The notes under the pieces were generated by a model. It was not told where the DNA came from. It was given only the letters and a program-made list of their open reading frames with translations, and made no database searches. A DNA stretch of 64,000 nucleotides from a bacterium (lineage in GTDB: Bacteria; SZUA-79; Acidulodesulfobacterales; Acidulodesulfobacteraceae), in contig JAKBNN010000084.1 in NCBI GenBank assembly GCA_021831025.1, forward strand, positions 1-64,000. The letters run 5' to 3'. A program made the position numbers and the translations under genes. Position 1 is the first letter of the stretch, and every line of letters begins with the position of its first letter. Shown piece by piece: positions 47,800 through 58,266 of the stretch.

Positions 47800-48915
47800 A
47801 TGAAATTATTAGACAACGAATACGCAAAAAATTTTGATTTTATAATATTTTTTACCGTTATTATAATCTCTTTTATAGGCATTATAAATCTTTACGGGTC
47901 GTTAAGCGTAAACCATAAAGACTTTTTTGACCCTTATGTGATTAAGCAGATTATCTGGCTTATGATAGCCTATTTCCTGATGTTTGCAATTATATCAATA
48001 GATTATAACACCCTTATAGAAGTTGCCTATTATATTTATGGATTTATATTCATATTAATAATAGCCGTGCTGCTAAAGGGCAGAATTACCCACGGCGCTT
48101 CCCGCTGGATTTCTCTCGGCATGCTTTCGTTTCAGCCGTCCGAATTTATGAAGATTGGATTGGTATTCGCTCTTGTTAAATATTTAACCTCTTATGAAAA
48201 CAGAAATTGTTATTCCGTTAAGGAATTAATAATTCCGCTTATTATAATCCTTTTGCCGGCGCTGTTAATTGCTAAAGAGCCCGATTTAGGGACGGCGTTA
48301 ATAGTTTTTTTTGTCGGTATTATCATAATTTATTTTGCAGGCATTAAAAAAAGCGCTATTTTAATTTTAACCGGCATAGCGCTATTTTTAGGACCTGTTT
48401 TATGGTTTCATCTAAAGTCGTACCAAAAAAGCAGGATACTGATTTTTTTACATCCCGCCAAAGATTATTTGGGAGCCGGCTATAATATAATACAATCGGA
48501 GGTTGCGGTCGGAGCGGGAAGGCTTTTTGGGGACGGATTCGGCAATGGTTCTCAGAGCACTTTAAATTTTTTACCCGCAAAGCATACCGACTTTATATTT
48601 TCCACATTTTCTCAGCAGTTCGGTTTTTTTGGAGGAATGGTTCTTATCGCGTTATATTTTATTCTCATAATAAGGGGATTTCAAATCGTATATCAGACAA
48701 AAAAATTGCAGGGATTTTTGCTTGGGGCAGGAGCGCTCAGCATACTTGCGCTTCATACGATAATAAATATTTACATGACGATTGGCTTACTGCCGGTTGT
48801 CGGTGTTCCGCTGCCGTTTTTTAGTTACGGCGGAACATCCATTATCGTAGATATGTCGGCGGTTGCGATACTTTTAAATATAAAGATGAGAAGATATAAA
48901 TTTCAGGGGGCATAA
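47800..48915 (+). CDS. rodA: Rod shape-determining protein RodA
   Basis: GASRWISLGMLSFQPSEFMKIGLV, AKEPDLGTAL, FLPAKHTDFIFSTFSQQFGF. Confidence 0.96.
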   Translation: MKLLDNEYAKNFDFIIFFTVIIISFIGIINLYGSLSVNHKDFFDPYVIKQIIWLMIAYFLMFAIISIDYNTLIEVAYYIYGFIFILIIAVLLKGRITHGASRWISLGMLSFQPSEFMKIGLVFALVKYLTSYENRNCYSVKELIIPLIIILLPALLIAKEPDLGTALIVFFVGIIIIYFAGIKKSAILILTGIALFLGPVLWFHLKSYQKSRILIFLHPAKDYLGAGYNIIQSEVAVGAGRLFGDGFGNGSQSTLNFLPAKHTDFIFSTFSQQFGFFGGMVLIALYFILIIRGFQIVYQTKKLQGFLLGAGALSILALHTIINIYMTIGLLPVVGVPLPFFSYGGTSIIVDMSAVAILLNIKMRRYKFQGA

Positions 48916-48920
48916 TTTTT

Positions 48921-49397
48921 ATGAAGAAATTTAATTTACCGATATTGATTTCAACCTTTTTTTATGTCGGCTTATTCCCTTACGCGCCGGGAACGGCCGG
49001 TTCTATTGCAGGCTTTATTGTATATGTCTTATTAATGAGACTGCTAAACCCGTACGAATATATAATAATCTGCCTGTTTGTTTTTGTTGCCGGAGTGTAT
49101 TATACCTCCAGAGCGGAAAAGCTGCTCAAGGTTAAAGATCCGCCGCCCGTCGTTATCGACGAGGTTCTGGGATATTTTATAACCATGGCGGGGGGATTCT
49201 GGCTGCCCTTTTCGATTCTTTACGCGTTTGCGGGGCTTTTGTTGTTTCGGGTTTTTGATATATTAAAGCCTTTTCCTATTAGATATGTGGATGAAAAAAT
49301 GGGCTCCGGATTAGGCATAATGCTAGACGATGTCGTTGCCGCCATATTTTCGGCAATTATTTTGAGGTTTATAATTCTTATAGCCGCCGGTATTTAA
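48921..49397 (+). CDS. pgpA: Phosphatidylglycerophosphatase A
   Basis: FPYAPGTAGSIAGF, DPPPVVIDEVLGYFITM, FDILKPFPIRYVDEKMGSGLGIMLDDVVAA. Confidence 0.95.
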   Translation: MKKFNLPILISTFFYVGLFPYAPGTAGSIAGFIVYVLLMRLLNPYEYIIICLFVFVAGVYYTSRAEKLLKVKDPPPVVIDEVLGYFITMAGGFWLPFSILYAFAGLLLFRVFDILKPFPIRYVDEKMGSGLGIMLDDVVAAIFSAIILRFIILIAAGI

Positions 49398-49424
49398 TTT
49401 TTAACTTTGAGGCAAGTAAAATAA

Positions 49425-50684
49425 ATGGATATTAAGATTCTTGTCATAGTGGATGATTATAATTTTGCCGATGCAGGAGAGGCTATTAAGGGTCTATCGG
49501 AGGTGCTTTTACACTATAACCTTAGATTTAAAGAGGCTGTCATACTTCCTCAAACCGAAAGAGACAGCATTTACAAGGTAATGTCATATATGGCGTCGGA
49601 GGGTTCGTTTGTGATAGTTTGCGGGGGAATGAAGGAAGATACTTGTATCACCCAAAATATCGCCTCCGAGGTTTTTAAAAAAGGGCTGGCGAGAAGCAAG
49701 GATGCCGCAGATTTAATGAAGCTTGTGTATGAATTTAATAAAAAGCAGTTAAACTCCTCAAATGAAAAGGCATGTTATTTTCCTGAGAATTCTTTTATTA
49801 TTCCCAATCAAAACTCCGGAATTTCTGGTTTTTATCTGACGGAGCCTATATTTTTTGCCGCTATGCCGCTTGAACCTAAAAACGCCGTCAATATGTTCAA
49901 AAACCATATTTTGGGAAAAATGCTCGGGAAATTGGGAATTAATTATTTTATAAAATCCAGGAAATATAAGCTGTTTGGTTTAAAAGAAAAGGAATTCGAA
50001 AGGCTTTTCGAAAGATTAAAGAACGATTCGGAATATAATTTTAATTTTGAATATTCTTACGGCGAGATTATTTTGAGCGTCTATATAAACGGGATTTCAA
50101 CGCAAAAACTTAATGAAAATATAAAAGCGGCCGATGCGGCAGTCTTAAGAACATTCAAGGAATATCTTTACGGTTATGACGACGACGAGCTCAATATAGT
50201 CTGTTCTTATTTGCTCAGGGAAAAGGGCGTCAGCATTGCTTTGGCCGAGTCTTTGACGGGGGGCTATATATCCAATAAGCTTACCGATTTACCCGGCTCA
50301 TCCGTTTATTTTATTTACGGCGGCGTAGTATATTCAAATTATTCCAAAACCGATATACTGGGGGTTGATAGCGGCATTATAGAAAAAGACGGGGCGGTTT
50401 CCGAAAGCTGCGCCATGGAGATGGCAAATCAGGTAAGAAAAAAGGCTCAAAGCGATATCGGTCTTGCGGTAACCGGTTTTGCGGGACCAAAAACACAGTA
50501 CGACAATTATCCTGTGGGAACGGTTTTTATAGCCTTATCCTCGGCCAAAGTAAAAGAAGTAAGAAAATATTTGTTTACAGGCTCAAGGCTTGATGTTAAG
50601 GCTTATACGGCAAAAATGGCTTTGTTTTGGATTTACAGGTTGCTTAGCGGAACGCCTTTGTCTTTAATAAAGGAAGAATGCTAA
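49425..50684 (+). CDS. cinA: CinA-like protein (divergent N-terminal domain, intact PncC-type C-terminal amidase domain)
   Basis: C-terminal SIALAESLTGGYISNKLTDLPGSSVYFIYGGVVYSNYSKTDILGV...GLAVTGFAGP. Confidence 0.85.
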   Translation: MDIKILVIVDDYNFADAGEAIKGLSEVLLHYNLRFKEAVILPQTERDSIYKVMSYMASEGSFVIVCGGMKEDTCITQNIASEVFKKGLARSKDAADLMKLVYEFNKKQLNSSNEKACYFPENSFIIPNQNSGISGFYLTEPIFFAAMPLEPKNAVNMFKNHILGKMLGKLGINYFIKSRKYKLFGLKEKEFERLFERLKNDSEYNFNFEYSYGEIILSVYINGISTQKLNENIKAADAAVLRTFKEYLYGYDDDELNIVCSYLLREKGVSIALAESLTGGYISNKLTDLPGSSVYFIYGGVVYSNYSKTDILGVDSGIIEKDGAVSESCAMEMANQVRKKAQSDIGLAVTGFAGPKTQYDNYPVGTVFIALSSAKVKEVRKYLFTGSRLDVKAYTAKMALFWIYRLLSGTPLSLIKEEC

Positions 50685-50780
50685 GCTAATAATATTTAAC
50701 CATAATTTAACTTGATATTATTTTCTTTTTAAGTTATAACTTTTAATTAATTAGATTAATTAATCGGATTAAATAATTAT

Positions 50781-51851
50781 ATGAATAAAGGAGTTAAAAT
50801 GTCTTCAAAACCGGCGGATAACAGGGATAATAAGGCTGATAATAAGGTTAAGGAGCCTGTAAACGAGCAAAAGCTTAAAGCTTTGGACTTAGCCATTTCT
50901 CAAATAGAAAAACAGTTTGGTGTAGGCGCCATAATGAAACTTGGCGGTAAGCCGCCTGCCGAAAATATTCAAGCCATCCCGACCGGGTCTTTATCTTTAG
51001 ATATTGCGCTGGGTATAGGCGGGATACCAAAGGGCAGGGTTATTGAAATATTCGGACCGGAGTCCTCAGGTAAAACCACCCTCACGCTTCAAATCGTCGC
51101 CCAAGCCCAAAAAAAGGGAGGGATTGCCGCTTTTATCGATGCCGAGCATGCCCTCGATTTACATTATGCCAAAAAAATAGGAGTTAATGTTGACGATTTA
51201 TTGGTTTCTCAGCCAGGCACCGGTGAAGAGGCGTTAGAAATTGCGGATTCGCTTGTCCGTTCAGGGGGGGTAGATGTGCTGGTTATAGATTCCGTTGCGG
51301 CGCTTGTTCCAAAGGCCGAAATAGAAGGCGAAATGGGGGATGCGCATATGGGTCTTCAGGCAAGGCTGATGTCGCAGGCTTTAAGAAAACTCACATCGGC
51401 AATAGCAAAATCTAACACCGCCGTTATTTTTATAAATCAGATAAGGATGAAAATAGGAGTTATGTTCGGTTCTCCGGAAACTACGACAGGCGGAAATGCC
51501 CTAAAGTTTTATTCTTCGGTAAGAATAGACATAAGAAGAACAGGCTCCATTAAAAAAGGGGATGAGGTAGTCGGTTCCCGCACAAAAGCGAGGATTGTTA
51601 AAAATAAAGTCGCTCCGCCGTTTAAAGAAGGCGAGTTTGATATAATGTACGACAGCGGAATATCGCTTGAGGGGGATGTGGTCGATTTGGGGGCAGATAA
51701 CGGCATAATAGAAAAGGCCGGAACATGGTTTAGCTACGGCAAGGAAAGGCTGGGACAGGGAAGGGAAGCGGCTAAAGAAACGCTTAAAAATAATCCTGCC
51801 TTGAGGGACGAAATATATTCTAAAATTATGGGAAAATTTAACCTTAAATAA
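50781..51851 (+). CDS. recA: Recombinase RecA
   Basis: [77 protein letters not shown]. Confidence 0.98.
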   Translation: MNKGVKMSSKPADNRDNKADNKVKEPVNEQKLKALDLAISQIEKQFGVGAIMKLGGKPPAENIQAIPTGSLSLDIALGIGGIPKGRVIEIFGPESSGKTTLTLQIVAQAQKKGGIAAFIDAEHALDLHYAKKIGVNVDDLLVSQPGTGEEALEIADSLVRSGGVDVLVIDSVAALVPKAEIEGEMGDAHMGLQARLMSQALRKLTSAIAKSNTAVIFINQIRMKIGVMFGSPETTTGGNALKFYSSVRIDIRRTGSIKKGDEVVGSRTKARIVKNKVAPPFKEGEFDIMYDSGISLEGDVVDLGADNGIIEKAGTWFSYGKERLGQGREAAKETLKNNPALRDEIYSKIMGKFNLK

Positions 51852-51913
51852 ATATATGAATAAAAAATTTTATTTCCGGATTTGGACAAATATTAACCTT
51901 CGGAGGAATACTT

Positions 51914-53059
51914 ATGAATGAACAGCCGTCTTTTATAGAAAAGCTTTTGAAAACAGCTACCGATATGAGGGCATCCGATGTGCACCTTAAGGTAAATTCA
52001 TACCCTATATTTAGAATAGACGGGGAAATTTATCGTCAAGAGGGTTTTGGCATATTGTCGAAGGATGTGATCGAAAAAATTGCCTCGAGCATGATGGACA
52101 AACATCAGTTTCAGGTATTTAAGGAAAACAGGGATGTGGATTTGGCTTACAGCCTGTCCGAAGTCGGCAGGTTCAGGGTAAATATATTTTCCCAGAGAAA
52201 TTCCATAAGCGTGGCAATGAGGTATATACCGTTCAGCGTCCCTTCTTTTGATTCTTTAAATCTTCCGAAAGTTATCAAATCTATTGCGCTAAGGAAAAGG
52301 GGACTTGTTCTTGTAACGGGTGTTACCGGAAGCGGAAAATCGACTACGCTTGCATCAATGATAGATTATATTAACAAAAATAAGGCAGTTAATCTGATAA
52401 CGATAGAAGATCCGATAGAGTATTTGCATAAAGATATAAAAGCTATAATAAACCAGCGTGAATTAGGCATGGATGTTTATTCCTTTTCGCACGGCTTAAG
52501 AGAAGCTTTAAGGCAGGATCCCGATGTTGTTTTAGTCGGCGAGATGAGAGACCTCGAAACTATCGAAACGGCAATAACGGCGGCGGAGACGGGACATCTT
52601 GTTATGAGCACGCTTCACACCCTCGATGCGCAGGAAACCATTAACAGAATTATCGCGGTTTTTCCGCCGTATCAGCAAAAACAGGTAAGGATACAGCTTG
52701 CGTCGGTAATTTCAGCCGTAATATCGCAGCGCCTTATTATCAGAGCCGATAAAGAAGGCAGGCTTCCGGCCGTCGAGGTAATGGTCGGAACGGAAACGAT
52801 AAAAGACTGTATTGCCGATGAAAATAAGACGACAAGCATCAGGGACTATATAAAAAGCGGCAATATTCAATATGGAATGCAGACATTTGACCAATCCCTC
52901 TATAATTTTTATAAGGCAGGTCTGATTACTTATGAAGATGCGTTAGCGCAGTCCACTTCGCCAAACGACCTTGCTTTATTAATATCCGGCGTAAACGCAA
53001 CGGACGAGGGTGTGGACGGGTCTTTGTCTTTGGGCAGTAAGGGCAGCCGTTTGGGGTAG
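51914..53059 (+). CDS. pilT: Type IV pilus twitching motility ATPase PilT
   Basis: GVTGSGKSTTLASMIDYIN, ITIEDPIEYLH, REALRQDPDVVLVGEMRDLETIETAITAAETGHLVMSTLHT. Confidence 0.96.
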   Translation: MNEQPSFIEKLLKTATDMRASDVHLKVNSYPIFRIDGEIYRQEGFGILSKDVIEKIASSMMDKHQFQVFKENRDVDLAYSLSEVGRFRVNIFSQRNSISVAMRYIPFSVPSFDSLNLPKVIKSIALRKRGLVLVTGVTGSGKSTTLASMIDYINKNKAVNLITIEDPIEYLHKDIKAIINQRELGMDVYSFSHGLREALRQDPDVVLVGEMRDLETIETAITAAETGHLVMSTLHTLDAQETINRIIAVFPPYQQKQVRIQLASVISAVISQRLIIRADKEGRLPAVEVMVGTETIKDCIADENKTTSIRDYIKSGNIQYGMQTFDQSLYNFYKAGLITYEDALAQSTSPNDLALLISGVNATDEGVDGSLSLGSKGSRLG

Positions 53060-53065
53060 CAAGAG

Positions 53066-53569
53066 TTGAAAGTACCTTCGAATAATATATCGAAAAGAAA
53101 ATTAAAGACAACGGGGACGCCTTTGGATTATTCCCTTAAACTTCTTTCCATAAGATCTTATTCGGAAAAATCGATGCTGGAAAAGTTGATTAAAAAAAAA
53201 TTTTCAACCAGCGAAATAAGCAGGACGGTTAAAAAATTAAGGGAATACGGCTATATAAATGATGAAACCTTCGCCGAACGACTTATAGAAAGCGGCAAGA
53301 AGAAACTTATCGGAAGAATAAAACTAAGTTATGATATATATAAAAAAGGAATAAATAAGCAGCTTGCAGATGAACTTATCGATAAATTTTACACTAAAGA
53401 CGAAGAAAAGGATATAGCCGTCAAAGCGTTAAACAAAAAAACGGTTTCATTAATTAAATATAAGGAAAACGACCTGATATTCAAAAAAAGGTTATATGAT
53501 TTTTTACAGCGCAGAGGGTTTTCTTCTAATGTTATCGAAAACATTTTAAATATAAGCTCAGTCGATTAG
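53066..53569 (+). CDS. recX: RecX family regulatory protein
   Basis: DYSLKLLSIRSYSEKSMLEKLIKKKF, LREYGYINDETFAERLIE; downstream of recA-pilT. Confidence 0.88.
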   Translation: MKVPSNNISKRKLKTTGTPLDYSLKLLSIRSYSEKSMLEKLIKKKFSTSEISRTVKKLREYGYINDETFAERLIESGKKKLIGRIKLSYDIYKKGINKQLADELIDKFYTKDEEKDIAVKALNKKTVSLIKYKENDLIFKKRLYDFLQRRGFSSNVIENILNISSVD

Positions 53570-53591
53570 AAGGGTCAAGGGTTTTTTACCG

Positions 53592-56240
53592 ATGAAAAAT
53601 TTACTGTCAGGCGAATTAAGAGAAATATTTATAAATTATTTTAAGGAAAAAGGCCACACCTTTGTGCCAAGTTCCTCTTTAATTCCCGCCGGCGACGAGT
53701 CCATTATGTTTACTAACGCCGGCATGGTTCAATTTAAAGAATATTTTACGGGTCAGGTTAAACCGCCGTTTTTAAGAGCCGTAACCGTCCAAAAATGCAT
53801 GCGGGCGGGCGGTAAGCATAACGACCTGGAAAATGTGGGCAAGACTTCCCGTCATCATACCTTTTTTGAGATGCTTGGAAATTTTTCTTTCGGGGATTAT
53901 TTTAAAAAGGATGCCGTTATCTTTGCATATAAGTTCTTAAAAGACATTCTGGAGATGGACGAAAATAATCTTTATGTCTCGGTTCACAAAAAAGATGAGG
54001 AGGGGTATTCGATATGGAGGGATATTATCGGATTTGACGAAAGTAAAATTTATAAGCTTGGAGACGATTCAAATTTCTGGCAGATGGGGGAAACAGGTCC
54101 ATGCGGCTATTCCAGCGAGATATTTTTCGATACGGGTTATTCCGAGCCGGGTCATAAAGAGTGCGATATAAATTGCGATTGCGGGAGATATTTAGAAATT
54201 TGGAATCTTGTTTTTATGGAATTCAACAAAGAAAGAGACGGTTCCGTTGCAAGGCTTCCGGAACCGTCGATAGATACAGGCATGGGGCTTGAACGAATTG
54301 TGAGGGTTTTACAGAATGTAAAATCAAATTATGACACCGATGTCTTTAAGCCGTATATAACCGAGATAGACGGCATCACGGGCAGAATGTATAACAGCGG
54401 CGACGAAAATTACGATACAGCCGTTAGAGTGATAAGCGACCACATCAGGACATCGATGTTTTTGGCTGCGGAATCGGTTTTCCCGTCAAATGAAGGCAGA
54501 GGATATGTCTTTAGAAGGATAATGAGGCGTCTTATCAGATTTTCTTTAAAGCTAAATCTAACATTGGAAAACTTAATATATTTGGGAAATATCGTCGTAA
54601 TTGTAATGGGCGGGTTTTATCCCGAAGTGAGGGACGGCATCACGGTTTTTGAGAAGATAATGTCCGAAGAGTACGATAAATTTAACGATACGGTCGGTTT
54701 CGGCTTAAAACTTCTCGAAGAAAAAATATCGGAGTTAAAAAACAACAGGAGGAAAATTATACCGGGCGACTTTATCTTTAAACTTTACGACACTAACGGT
54801 TTTCCCTTAGATATGTCTATAGATATCGCATCAGAAAATAATCTGTCTTTAGATTTAAAAAGATTCGACGAACTTATGGATATTCAGAAAAAGGGTTCAA
54901 AACAAAAAAAGGAAAAATTTAACATTTTAGATGTCGATTTAAATTTTCCAAAGACAGACTTTACCGGGTATAACAATCTTGACGATAGCGGCAAAATACT
55001 TGGGTTTTTGAATGAATCGGGTGAATTAACGGGGAGATTAGAAGACGGCGATGCCTGCTATGCAATATCCGATATTACCCCGTTTTATCCGGACGGGGGC
55101 GGTCAGTCGGGGGATAAGGGGATAATAGAATGGGAATACGGGAGCTTAAGGGTTTTCAACACTTTTAAAACAAAAAGCGGCATAATATTGCACTATGGAA
55201 GGATATTCGGTAAATATACCGCATCAGCCCCGGCAAGGTTTACGGTCGATAAAAATATCAGAAAAAAAACGGCGTCGAATCACAGCGCCACACATCTTTT
55301 GCAGAGCGCTTTGAGAGCCGTTTTGGGAAGTTATGCCGTTCAACAGGGTTCGTCCGTGGATTCGGAAAGATTGAGGTTCGATTTTACGCAGGCAAAGCCT
55401 ATTTCTGACGATGAATTGCGTAAGGTGGAATCTCTGACGAATGAATATATTTTTTCCGATTTAGAGGTCAAAGTTGAAGAGCTCGATGTCAAATCCGCGC
55501 TTAATGCAGGAGCGCTTCATTTTTTCGACGAGAAATACGAGGATACGGTCAGGGTTGTTTCGATGGGGGATGTTTCAAAGGAGTTTTGCGGGGGAACGCA
55601 TGTATCAAGAACGGGAGAAATAGGATTTTTTAAAATCATGCGCGAGTCTTCCGTTGCTTCCGGCATAAGAAGGATTGAAGCGGTTACAGGCTACAACTAT
55701 TTAAATCAATTATATATCGAAGAGGACAACCTGAATAATATCGCCTCATTGCTGGGCGCTTCAAAACCCGATGTGTATAATAAAATAATCAATCTTTATT
55801 ATGATTACGAATATCTAAAAAAGGAGAACAGCGATATTAAGTTAAAACTAAACACCTTTGAATCAGAAAGGCTTGTCAGGAAATTTAAAAACATCGGCTC
55901 TGCCTCCTGTTTAATTTCTAAATTCGAAGATTTATCCCAGGACGATCTTAAGGAATTGATTAACATATTAAAATCGGGGGGTGGGGTTCCCGCGGGAGAC
56001 AGCGCCGTGATTTTTGCTTCTTTAATTAATAAAGAGAGATTAATTTATGTCTGCTCCGCCGAAGGCGATATAGACGCATCCAAAATAGTTAAACTTTTAA
56101 ACGGGCAGGTCGGCGGAAAGGGCGGCGGGAAGAGAGACTTTGCGCAGGGCGGCTCAACCGATATTTCAAAATTTAACGAAATCGAAAAAATCTTAGAAAA
56201 GATGTTGAGAGATTTATTGCCTTCTAAAATCCCTGTCTAA
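53592..56240 (+). CDS. alaS: Alanyl-tRNA synthetase
   Basis: FVPSSSLIPAGDESIMFTNAGMVQFKEYFTG, HTFFEMLGNFSFGDYFK, NHSATHLLQSALR, EFCGGTHVSRTGEIGFFKI. Confidence 0.97.
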   Translation: MKNLLSGELREIFINYFKEKGHTFVPSSSLIPAGDESIMFTNAGMVQFKEYFTGQVKPPFLRAVTVQKCMRAGGKHNDLENVGKTSRHHTFFEMLGNFSFGDYFKKDAVIFAYKFLKDILEMDENNLYVSVHKKDEEGYSIWRDIIGFDESKIYKLGDDSNFWQMGETGPCGYSSEIFFDTGYSEPGHKECDINCDCGRYLEIWNLVFMEFNKERDGSVARLPEPSIDTGMGLERIVRVLQNVKSNYDTDVFKPYITEIDGITGRMYNSGDENYDTAVRVISDHIRTSMFLAAESVFPSNEGRGYVFRRIMRRLIRFSLKLNLTLENLIYLGNIVVIVMGGFYPEVRDGITVFEKIMSEEYDKFNDTVGFGLKLLEEKISELKNNRRKIIPGDFIFKLYDTNGFPLDMSIDIASENNLSLDLKRFDELMDIQKKGSKQKKEKFNILDVDLNFPKTDFTGYNNLDDSGKILGFLNESGELTGRLEDGDACYAISDITPFYPDGGGQSGDKGIIEWEYGSLRVFNTFKTKSGIILHYGRIFGKYTASAPARFTVDKNIRKKTASNHSATHLLQSALRAVLGSYAVQQGSSVDSERLRFDFTQAKPISDDELRKVESLTNEYIFSDLEVKVEELDVKSALNAGALHFFDEKYEDTVRVVSMGDVSKEFCGGTHVSRTGEIGFFKIMRESSVASGIRRIEAVTGYNYLNQLYIEEDNLNNIASLLGASKPDVYNKIINLYYDYEYLKKENSDIKLKLNTFESERLVRKFKNIGSASCLISKFEDLSQDDLKELINILKSGGGVPAGDSAVIFASLINKERLIYVCSAEGDIDASKIVKLLNGQVGGKGGGKRDFAQGGSTDISKFNEIEKILEKMLRDLLPSKIPV

Positions 56241-56264
56241 GGATTTTATGCTTACTAAAGCAAT

Positions 56265-56474
56265 ATGATAAAGATATATGGAAGGTCGGGTTCGGGGATG
56301 CCTGAGGTCGAGGGTTTAATAAGAGAGTTCTTGCTTAAAAGGGAGAGTTTTAAGCTTTATAATATTGACAATTTTGAGCAGGCGCGCGTTGAGTTTTCGG
56401 ATATTACCAAAGGAAACATTAACGCGCCGGAGGTATTGGTAATAGATGAAAAAGGGGATATTTATAAAAATTAA
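56265..56474 (+). CDS. Glutaredoxin-like small protein lacking the CXXC motif
   Basis: IKIYGRSGSGMPEVEGLIREFLLKRESFKLYNIDN...NAPEVLVIDEKG: thioredoxin-fold layout with SGSG at the expected CPYC position. Confidence 0.5.
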   Translation: MIKIYGRSGSGMPEVEGLIREFLLKRESFKLYNIDNFEQARVEFSDITKGNINAPEVLVIDEKGDIYKN

Positions 56475-56486
56475 ATTAATAAAATT

Positions 56487-57260
56487 TTGGAATCTTTAAA
56501 GTTGAAACATATAGCGGTGTCCGCTATTCTTACTATTTTAATTTTTTCATCTTTAGGTTTCAGCGGATGCGGCTATTACATTAAAAAAACCGAAAAGTTT
56601 AAAAAACCCGTTAACACCCCATATAAAACTAAAAAAGAGGTTTTAACGGGGCTTGCAAAGAATTATGAAAATTTTAAAGGAATGTCCGGAAGATTTGTAA
56701 TAACGGCAAACGATGGGCATTTTCCATTTGAAGAAGCAGGGCTTTATAAATACATCAAGAACAAATATATAAAGTTTACTATCCTTGATATGTATGGTAC
56801 TCCGCTTTTTTATGCTAAAATAATCAAGGGCAAAGATAAAGTCTTTTTTCTTGATTCAGGGAAAAAATATCAAGGAAAAAGACTTTTGTATGAAAAACTT
56901 TTTCAGGCGTTTAGAATTTTTTTAAATTTAAACAGCCTTTATAAAATCAAGAATTCCGATGTTTTTTATAATACGGACAGCGGATTCTTTTTCGAATATC
57001 ATAAAAAACCCGGCGGTCGTCACGGTCATCATAATAGTTATTATATTTATGTCAACAGAAAATACCTTATCGAGAAAATTACCGTCGTAAAACATAAAAA
57101 GATGCTCGAGACTATCTATTTTAAACATTATATTCCAGAGGGCGGAGTCAGGATTCCTTTAAAAATAGTCGTTGACGATTATCTTTATAATGTTAAAATA
57201 AAAGTGGCGGTTTCAAAAGGCAGCTCGGTATTTTATATGAACGATTTTAACGGGGAGTAA
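56487..57260 (+). CDS. LolB/DUF4292-like outer-membrane lipoprotein (TTG start)
   Basis: Signal with lipobox FSGCGYY; LTGLAKNYENFKGMSGRFVIT... beta-rich lipoprotein; TTG at 56487. Confidence 0.6.
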   Translation: MESLKLKHIAVSAILTILIFSSLGFSGCGYYIKKTEKFKKPVNTPYKTKKEVLTGLAKNYENFKGMSGRFVITANDGHFPFEEAGLYKYIKNKYIKFTILDMYGTPLFYAKIIKGKDKVFFLDSGKKYQGKRLLYEKLFQAFRIFLNLNSLYKIKNSDVFYNTDSGFFFEYHKKPGGRHGHHNSYYIYVNRKYLIEKITVVKHKKMLETIYFKHYIPEGGVRIPLKIVVDDYLYNVKIKVAVSKGSSVFYMNDFNGE

Positions 57261-57261
57261 T

Positions 57262-58011
57262 ATGAAAAGTAAAATATATCGGTTATCAGTTATAACCATA
57301 ATGACAATAACGGTATTTATGGCACCTTTTATCCTTTTAACCGGATGCGCTAAAAATGTCAAAAAACATATCCTGCCTCCCGATGTTTATTACAAAAAAG
57401 GCCTTTTTTACGCAGGTAAACATGATTATTCCGGAGCGGCTAAAAACTTTAAAGCCCTTATCGAAAACTATCCCACATATCACAATACGCAAGAGGCGGA
57501 GTTAAAGCTCGGCGATGCCTATTATCTTGGAGGAAAGTTCATAGAGGCGCAGGGGGCTTATATGGATTTTATCCGCCTCCACCCCAGCTCTAAATATACC
57601 CCTTTTGCAATGTATTATGCGGCTATGTCGTATTATAAAAGGAAAGAAGCGGTAGGGAGAACACAGAGTCCATTAAAGCATGCCAAGCTTATGTTCGAAG
57701 AATTGGTATCGAAATATCCTTATTCGAAATATTCTAAAACGGCTCTTAAACATATTAAAACAATAAATATAGATTTATCCGAAAACACTTTTTTTACGGG
57801 GCTTTACTATTTTAACGCAAGCCTTTGGAAACCGGCCGCTTATATGTTTAAGACCGTCCTTAAGCAGTACCCCGGGATGCCCATTATTCCAAAGACTTTA
57901 TATTATTTAACGGTATGCTATAAAAACTTAAACGATAAAAAGACGGAAAATTATTATAAAAATATTTTGCGGCGGGATTATCCGCAAAGTAAATATGCGA
58001 AAATGGCATAA
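57262..58011 (+). CDS. BamD-like outer-membrane assembly lipoprotein (TPR)
   Basis: Lipobox LLTGC; YYKKGLFYAGKHDYSGAAKNFKALIENYPTYHNTQEAELKLGDAYY; RLHPSSKYTPFAMYYAAMSYY. Confidence 0.82.
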   Translation: MKSKIYRLSVITIMTITVFMAPFILLTGCAKNVKKHILPPDVYYKKGLFYAGKHDYSGAAKNFKALIENYPTYHNTQEAELKLGDAYYLGGKFIEAQGAYMDFIRLHPSSKYTPFAMYYAAMSYYKRKEAVGRTQSPLKHAKLMFEELVSKYPYSKYSKTALKHIKTINIDLSENTFFTGLYYFNASLWKPAAYMFKTVLKQYPGMPIIPKTLYYLTVCYKNLNDKKTENYYKNILRRDYPQSKYAKMA

Positions 58012-58020
58012 CGGTATGCT

Positions 58021-58186
58021 CCTAAAATTGCCGATAGAAATCAATAAATTGACCCCAATAGCTTAAAAACACTGGATTCCCGCTTTCGCGGGAATGACAC
58101 TCGTTGAGTTAAAGTTTAAATTCCCTTATCGTCATTCCCGCGAAAGCGGGAATCCAGTGTTAGAATTTTCTATCGGCAAATTTGAG
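58021..58186. repeat. MITE-like intergenic element, subfamily A (166 bp), opposite orientation to the 10.17 kb copy
   Basis: Ends CCTAAAATTGCCGATAGAAA ... TTTTCTATCGGCAAATTTGAG; perfect 30-bp inverted repeat 58069-58098 / 58131-58160. Confidence 0.87.
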
Positions 58187-58266
58187 ATGCTAAATTTTCT
58201 TGACACTAAGCGTGAATTATGCAATAATTTTAAAACTATAATTTAATAAATAAAGGAGAGATTCGC

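Noticed and set aside
50684-50781. SOS/LexA box upstream of recA
   Set aside because: Only AT-rich imperfect repeats (ATTAATTAGATTAATTAAT) seen; no recognisable CTGT-N8-ACAG or other known LexA site.
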